From assembly GCA_964481655.1 (NCBI GenBank), contig CAYZVO010000145.1:1-24225 (forward strand): DNA of 24,225 nt. The letters run 5' to 3'. The notes under the pieces were generated by a model that was given only the letters and a program-made list of their open reading frames with translations, did no database searches and was not told where the DNA came from. The stretch is from CALDOK01 sp964481655 (lineage in GTDB: Bacteria; Myxococcota_A; UBA796; JAFGLY01). Both the position numbers and the translations under genes were made by a program. Positions 20,180 to 24,225 of the stretch are shown here, piece after piece (positions within the stretch are counted from its first letter, which is position 1; the number at the start of each line of letters is the position of its first letter).

Positions 20180-21367
20180 TTAGCGGAAGAAGCCGCGCTT
20201 GGCCGCCGGCTCGGGGACGGGCGCGTCGTGCCCGAGGTGGGCCGCCAGGCTCCGGACTTCCTTCGAGATGGACGCCCGCTTGCTGACGTCGTCGAAGAGC
20301 CGGCCGTAGTTGACGCTGTGGTACAGGGTCTTGGGGTCCTCGCTCAGGGTCGCGAAGATGGACATGCCCAGGTTGGACTCGATGTCCCGCTTGGACACCG
20401 GCGCGGACCGGGACCAGCGGTTGACAACCAGCCGGATCTTGTCGCGCTCGACGCCGAGGCGATCGAACAGGCGCAGGCGGCGCCAGGCGTTGCGCAGGGC
20501 CGGGACCTCGGGGGTGGTGATCAGCAGCACCTCGTCGGCGGTGACGATGGCGGTCAGGGCTTGTTCGTCGGCGCAGGTGCCGCAGTCCAGCAGGACGCAG
20601 GGGAAGCTGCGCGCGGCCACGTGGAGCACCCGCAGCACGGCGTCCACCGGCGGCGGCTCGTAGGTCTGGGCGTCCTCGGGCTGGGGGAGGACCAGCGCCT
20701 GGGAGGCGTGCATGACGGTGCAGGCCTCGAGCACCCGGTCGTCCAGTCGCCCGAGGTTGCGGAGCAGCTCGGCCATGCCTTCGGACGGCTTGAGGTCCAG
20801 CAGCACCGCCAGATCGCCCATGCCGTAGACCATGTCGATGGCCAGGACGCGGTTGTCCGAGGCCAGGTGGGCGGCCAGGTTCACCGCGATGCTGGTGACG
20901 CCGACGCCGCCCTTCGAGCCGCACAGGGCCGTGACCCGGCCCCGCTGCTCTTCGAGGGCCTCGGACTCTCGGGTGACCTTCTGCACCGTGCGGCGCAGGA
21001 TGTCGAGATCGTCGGGGATGACCACGTACTCGCGGTACCCGGCCCGCATGGCGGTGCGGATCCGCTCGGGGTCGCCCTTGGAGGACAGGGCCACGAGCAG
21101 CACGCCGGGCAGCATGTCGAGCAACACCGGGCCCAGGTCGATGGCCTTGTCGATGTTGCGGTCGAAGTCCATCATGACCACCCGGGGACGCTCGACCCAG
21201 GCCACGGCTTCGGCCTCGCGGTAGGGCACGGCCTCGGGGGGCGTCACCTGGGCCAGGGCGCCCAGCCCGTCGGCGACGATCTTGGTGGTCTCGGCGCTGG
21301 AGCCGACCATCATGACTGCGACGGCGACGCCTCCGGCGTGGCTGTCATCGGACATCAGCGGACCCAT
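20180..21367 (-). CDS. tadZ: TadZ/CpaE, pilus-localising ParA/MinD-like ATPase
   Basis: A 395-residue cytoplasmic protein. Residues about 13-135 form an atypical receiver-like domain ('AVAVMMVGSS', 'RVVMMDFDRN', 'GVLLVALSS', 'GYREYVVIPDD'). A ParA/MinD domain follows, with deviant Walker A 'GSKGGVGVTS' (150-159), 'VLAIDMVYGMGDLAVLLDL' and 'CVLLDCGTC'. The signature Lys (K152) is kept, but the usual second P-loop Lys is Val157. Loss of this Lys is known in TadZ/CpaE proteins and fits a localisation role more than strong ATP hydrolysis. The start at 21367 is one base after the cpaC stop, with GGAG seven bases upstream; an internal ATG at 21355 lacks this. Confidence 0.93.
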   Translation of the reverse strand: MGPLMSDDSHAGGVAVAVMMVGSSAETTKIVADGLGALAQVTPPEAVPYREAEAVAWVERPRVVMMDFDRNIDKAIDLGPVLLDMLPGVLLVALSSKGDPERIRTAMRAGYREYVVIPDDLDILRRTVQKVTRESEALEEQRGRVTALCGSKGGVGVTSIAVNLAAHLASDNRVLAIDMVYGMGDLAVLLDLKPSEGMAELLRNLGRLDDRVLEACTVMHASQALVLPQPEDAQTYEPPPVDAVLRVLHVAARSFPCVLLDCGTCADEQALTAIVTADEVLLITTPEVPALRNAWRRLRLFDRLGVERDKIRLVVNRWSRSAPVSKRDIESNLGMSIFATLSEDPKTLYHSVNYGRLFDDVSKRASISKEVRSLAAHLGHDAPVPEPAAKRGFFR

Positions 21368-21368
21368 C

Positions 21369-22766
21369 TCAGCGCTCCATACCGACCGGCCCGGTGGACT
21401 CCATGGTCCGGGAGCCTGGCACGTGGTCCAGCCCGAGCAGGAACAGCTCGAAGTCGTTGGGGTTGTTGTCCTCGCTGCGCGCGGGGGAGATGGGGACCTC
21501 GTCGGGGTTCATCGGCCGCACCAGCTTGGGGGTCACGAAGATCATGATCTCCGTCTCTTCGGTCTCGTGCTTGGTGTAGCGGAACAGGGCGCCGAGGATG
21601 GGGATGCGACCGAGCACGGGGATCTCGGCCCGGCGGTGGCGCACCGACTCGGACAGCAGGCCGGCCATCGCGAAGGTGGTGCCGGTCTTCATGCGCAGGT
21701 GGGAGGAGCCCTTGCGGGTCAGGAAGCCGGGGATGGCCAGGCCGCCCAGGGACACCGACACGGTGGTGTCGATCTCGCTCACCTCGGTGTAGACCCGCAG
21801 ATCGATGACATCGCCGGCCAGCACGGTGGGCACGAAGTTCAGCTTGATGCCGTACTCCTTGAACTCCACCAGCACGCGGTCGTAGGTGGTGATGGCGATG
21901 GGCACCTCGCCGCCAGCCAGGAACTCGGCCTGCTGGCCGGACATGGCGACCAGGGTGGGCTCGGCGAGGATCTTGGAGAGGTTGGACTCCTCGAGGGCGC
22001 CCAGCAGCGCCGCCAGGGACCAGTCCTGCAGGGCCACGGCGCCCAGCACCTGGAAGGCGGCCGCGGTGGGCATGGGCCAGGTGGCCTCGACACCATCGGG
22101 GCCGATGAAGTTGACGTCCTCGCCGCGGTTGGGGCCGTACCAGCCGCCCGAGGCGTCGGGGCCGCTGAAGAAGGCGTTGATGCCGAGCTCCCGGAGCCCG
22201 GTGCGGCTGATCTCCACGAAGGTGACCTCGAGCTGCACCTGGTGGTCACCGCGGACGCTCATCAGGTTCACGAACTCGGGGTCGTAGATGCGGGCCAGCG
22301 CGGAGAGGCGCTCGAGGGTCTCGAGGTCGGCCACAGCGCCGTCCAGCACCAGGCGTCCGCCCATGGGGTAGACCCGGGGCGGCTCGGAGTCGCCGGTGAC
22401 GACCTCGATGCGCCGGAGCATCTCGCTCAGGTCCTGGCTGACGCTGACCTGGTACTCCACCGGCTGGGTGGGGTTGTCCCGGTACCAGACCCACAGGTCG
22501 GTGGTGCCGACCATGACGCCGCGGACCTGGAACTGCTCTTCCTCGAGCAGCTTGACCTCGGCCACGGACGGGTCCGACAGCAGCAGGCGCGCGATGGGCC
22601 GGGTGGCCCTCCACACGATGGACTGGCCCGACTGGACGTCGATCCAGTGCGCGCCACCGCCCGCGGCGGGCGGGTTGGACCAGGGGTCATCGTCCTGGGC
22701 CCAGGCGTCGGGGGACAAGAGCGCCAGCAGCACAGCGAGCAGCATCAGGGGGGCGCATCGGGGCAT
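21369..22766 (-). CDS. cpaC: CpaC/RcpA, Tad pilus outer-membrane secretin
   Basis: A 465-residue exported protein that should form the outer-membrane channel for the pilus. It has a signal peptide (about 1-23, 'MLLAVLLALLSPDAWAQ'), an N-terminal pilus-formation domain ('SIVWRATRPIARLLLSDPSVAEV'-type strands, with 'WIDVQSGQS' before it), a BON-like segment ('GGRLVLDGAVADLETLERLS') and the secretin core. Core landmarks are 'VQLEVTFVEISRTGLRELGIN', 'ILAEPTLVAMSGQQAEFLAGGE', 'GIKLNFVPTVLAGD', 'MAGLLSESV' and 'IPVLGRIPILGALFRYTK' with the final 'IMIFVTPKLVRP'. The start has GGAG five bases upstream. The last 40 or so residues after the barrel are hydrophilic and could bind a pilotin. Confidence 0.96.
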   Translation of the reverse strand: MPRCAPLMLLAVLLALLSPDAWAQDDDPWSNPPAAGGGAHWIDVQSGQSIVWRATRPIARLLLSDPSVAEVKLLEEEQFQVRGVMVGTTDLWVWYRDNPTQPVEYQVSVSQDLSEMLRRIEVVTGDSEPPRVYPMGGRLVLDGAVADLETLERLSALARIYDPEFVNLMSVRGDHQVQLEVTFVEISRTGLRELGINAFFSGPDASGGWYGPNRGEDVNFIGPDGVEATWPMPTAAAFQVLGAVALQDWSLAALLGALEESNLSKILAEPTLVAMSGQQAEFLAGGEVPIAITTYDRVLVEFKEYGIKLNFVPTVLAGDVIDLRVYTEVSEIDTTVSVSLGGLAIPGFLTRKGSSHLRMKTGTTFAMAGLLSESVRHRRAEIPVLGRIPILGALFRYTKHETEETEIMIFVTPKLVRPMNPDEVPISPARSEDNNPNDFELFLLGLDHVPGSRTMESTGPVGMER

Positions 22767-22799
22767 GGGGTCTCCGCGGCGTGCGTGGGTCGGTGCGGG

Positions 22800-23729
22800 C
22801 TATCGGTCGGTGCGGACGGTGATGCTCTTGGAGCCGTCGCTGTCGAACTGGACCTCCTGGACCTGGTCGCCGGTGATGACCTCGGAGACGGGCCCGGAGG
22901 GCTTGGTGGGGGCGGCCACGACGGTCTTGCCGCGGGGCTTGACGTCCTTGGCCTCGAGCCCCACCAGGGTGGACGCGGCCACGCCCTGGGTGTCCTGCTC
23001 GGTGATGTCGATGTCGTTGCGGAGCACCAGGTGGATGTCGCCGCGGGTGGCCGACAGGGCGAGCTCCTGGGACTCCTCGAGGGTGAGCTCGAGGGTGACC
23101 GTGGGCTTGTCGCGGACCGATGAGCGCTTCTTGATGGGCTGGGCGGCGTCGTCGCCCGACTCGAGCTTCTTGCCCACGGCGAGCACCTTGACGCCCTGCA
23201 GGAAGGCCTTCGAGACCCACTTGCGGTCGTCTTCGGTGTCGTCGGGCCGAATGGTGACGATGACGTCGACGTAGTTGCCCGGCTGGATGAAGCCGGCGAC
23301 GCCGGTCTCGGCGTCCACAGCCACGGACATGGCTCGGCTCCCGGGGCTCACCAGGGCGTTGAGGCCGATGCCCGCGTCGGCCAGGGCCAGGCGCTCTTCG
23401 CGGACCAGCTCGTTTGGCAGGATCCGCTCGCGGGGCACGCGCCCGACGATGTCGGGGGCCGTGTGGAAGACACCGTGCTTGGGGACCATCTCACCGGCCA
23501 GGGCGCGCACGGTGATGTCGCCATTCTCGATGGGGATGCCCACGTTGAGCGCACGGGTGGCGACGATCACCTCCACGTTGGCGGTGCTCTCTCGAGCTTT
23601 CACCACCTCGTGCTGGGCCAGCTTGACGACGCGGAACACCAGGAAGACGGCCGCGATGGCCGCCAGCAGGGAGATTCCGAAGATCAGGAGCGCCTTGGTG
23701 CGACCCCCTGTGGGCTGACGATGTTGCAT
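22800..23729 (-). CDS. cpaB: CpaB/RcpC, Tad pilus periplasmic assembly protein
   Basis: A 309-residue protein with one N-terminal membrane anchor ('ALLIFGISLLAAIAAVFLVFRVV', about 13-35). The RcpC/CpaB domain follows: a SAF-like part ('VIVATRALNVGIPIENGDITV', with 'AGEMVPKHGVF' after it), then 'SPGSRAMSVAVDAETGVAGFIQPGNYVDVIVTI', which is split by the usual loops. CpaB proteins stabilise the secretin and may bind peptidoglycan through the SAF domain. The ATG at 23729 has GAGG only one base upstream, an imperfect spacing, so the start could shift slightly. It is separated from the pilin flp1 by 197 bases containing several inverted repeats and from cpaC by 33 bases. Confidence 0.94.
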   Translation of the reverse strand: MQHRQPTGGRTKALLIFGISLLAAIAAVFLVFRVVKLAQHEVVKARESTANVEVIVATRALNVGIPIENGDITVRALAGEMVPKHGVFHTAPDIVGRVPRERILPNELVREERLALADAGIGLNALVSPGSRAMSVAVDAETGVAGFIQPGNYVDVIVTIRPDDTEDDRKWVSKAFLQGVKVLAVGKKLESGDDAAQPIKKRSSVRDKPTVTLELTLEESQELALSATRGDIHLVLRNDIDITEQDTQGVAASTLVGLEAKDVKPRGKTVVAAPTKPSGPVSEVITGDQVQEVQFDSDGSKSITVRTDR

Positions 23730-23794
23730 GCCTCATCCACCGTTGGGGCGAGGACCCATCGAGGCCGGGACGGCCCCGGGGATCGACCGCTGAC

Positions 23795-23908
23795 ATTATC
23801 AGATCCGTGCTTCGAACACACGACGACGCGCGCGGGGTCCGGATGGGATCCGTCGCCCGCGAGCGCCGTTGCAGTGCGCTTCACGCACAGCGCTCGGGCT
23901 CGTGCCCG
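23795..23908 (-). promoter_or_regulatory. flp1-cpaB spacer with stem-loops and a GATAAT box
   Basis: The 197-base gap holds several short perfect stems. In the order met by minus-strand transcription these are CGGGC/GCCCG with a 4-base loop (23908-23895), a nested pair CGAGCG/CGCTCG around GTGCG/CGCAC (23896-23860) and CGGAT-GGG-ATCCG (23852-23840). None is followed by a T-run. On the minus strand GATAAT (23800-23795) is five of six -10 bases but has no -35 at 16-18 bases. The stems may partly stop or process the pilin transcript, as is common after an abundant pilin gene; this is inference. Confidence 0.35.
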
Positions 23909-23926
23909 CTGTTCGCTCCCGCAGAC

Positions 23927-24094
23927 TTAGGGAGCGGCGGCGTCGATGGTGGAAGAGACGCCCGTGAACAGGTCGGACAGGGAGCTGCCGACCGCGGTCA
24001 GCGCGACGATGATGGCGACGGCGATCAGGGCAGCGATCAGGCCGTATTCGATGGCGGTTGCGCCGGTCTCTTCACGGATGAACTTCACGAGCAT
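23927..24094 (-). CDS. flp: Flp-type major pilin of the Tad pilus (flp1)
   Basis: A 55-residue prepilin: an 11-residue leader ending in Gly11 (MLVKFIREETG), then a 44-residue mature helix starting ATAIEYGLIAALIAVAII. Glu5 and Tyr6 of the mature form and the 'ATAIEYGLIAALIA' core are the classic Flp signature, so this is probably the major subunit. The C-terminal part ('SSLSDLFTGVSSTIDAAAP') is typical. The ribosome site AGGAGA lies about five bases before ATG. It is the first gene of the tad operon and has a sigma-28-like promoter upstream. Confidence 0.95.
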   Translation of the reverse strand: MLVKFIREETGATAIEYGLIAALIAVAIIVALTAVGSSLSDLFTGVSSTIDAAAP

Positions 24095-24146
24095 GTCTTC
24101 TCCTGTTGGTCCGGTGGTGCCGGGTCGTTGGTGCTCGGCCGGTCCA

Positions 24147-24173
24147 CTATCGGAACGGCGTCTCCCATCTTTA
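24147..24173 (-). promoter_or_regulatory. Sigma-28 (FliA)-like promoter for flp1/tad operon
   Basis: On the minus strand TAAAGATG (24173-24166) is followed after exactly 11 bases by TCCGATAG (24154-24147). The FliA consensus is TAAAGTTT-N11-GCCGATAA. The match is 12 of 16, including the most conserved TAAA and CCGATA. It lies 52 bases before the flp1 ATG, giving a leader of about 45 bases. No sigma-70-like pair was found in the same 131 bases. Confidence 0.55.
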
Positions 24174-24225
24174 GAGCAGGCGACAGAACGCCATGGGGTA
24201 GCATGAAAGCGGACAACCAGCGTTG

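Noticed and set aside
22795..22812. CCGATAG on the minus strand upstream of cpaC, resembling a sigma-28 -10 box
   Set aside because: It is the end of cpaB (CGA TAG stop) and has no TAAAG box 11 bases upstream.
21282..23123. A 613-residue plus-strand open frame opposite cpaC/cpaB
   Set aside because: The opposite strand encodes intact secretin and CpaB domains; this frame is rich in Gly/His/Val/Gln with no recognisable motif or ribosome site.
24203..24225. ATG with seven open codons at the right edge, plus strand, possibly a divergent gene
   Set aside because: Too short to judge; only a GGGG run upstream as a ribosome site and no promoter pattern.
1..24225. CRISPR arrays, tRNA/rRNA genes, insertion sequences, att sites
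   Set aside because: No regularly spaced repeats, no cloverleaf or rRNA-like sequence and no transposase or integrase motifs were seen on either strand.

Overview
The window is high-GC (about 70% by eye), densely packed bacterial DNA. Coding sequences cover nearly all of it, many same-strand neighbours overlap by 4 bases (ATGA), and no gap between genes exceeds about 200 bases. Many secreted lipoproteins with Asp/Ser/Pro-rich linkers, a Tad pilus locus and the codon usage suggest an uncultivated Myxococcota-like (deltaproteobacterial) Gram-negative. That placement is an inference; there is no rRNA or marker gene here.

Left part (1-5741): the start of a secreted M16 zinc peptidase (minus, cut by the window edge), then a plus-strand operon of a POT-like MFS transporter, a HAD-IB hydrolase and a protein of the family usually labelled 'quinate 5-dehydrogenase'. 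This operon converges on a minus-strand pair, a GHMP kinase followed by an alpha-oxoamine-synthase-type PLP enzyme. Middle part (5742-12652): a plus-strand AsmA-like protein with an unusual C-terminal tail of 11-residue repeats, a beta-lactamase-fold lipoprotein and a MORN-repeat protein. Next come a TVP38/DedA-type membrane protein (minus), a small unrecognised protein (plus), a DUF1295 membrane protein and a small lipoprotein (both minus). Several of these families act on lipids or envelopes.

Right part (12653-24225): a Tad (Flp-type IVb) pilus locus, almost all on the minus strand and read from right to left: flp1, cpaB, cpaC (secretin), tadZ, tadA, tadB, tadC, a TPR lipoprotein (tadD-like) and a tiny lipoprotein. 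Beyond these lie two further, mutually similar Flp-like pilins, a secreted parallel beta-helix protein and a lipoprotein. A plus-strand gene for a very acidic, proline-rich, tail-anchored protein is set between the pilus machinery and the two extra pilins. No prepilin peptidase (TadV/CpaA) or TadE/F/G pseudopilins are present in the window.

Regulatory signals of note: a sigma-28 (FliA)-like promoter upstream of flp1, with a weaker look-alike at the same distance upstream of the distal pilin flp3; an extended -10 sigma-70 promoter before the MORN gene; and two genes whose Shine-Dalgarno sequence lies inside a perfect inverted repeat. The best candidates for something undescribed are the Tad accessory module (two HTEY pilins, tail-anchored acidic protein, beta-helix protein) and the AsmA protein with an alpha-synuclein/apolipoprotein-like tail.
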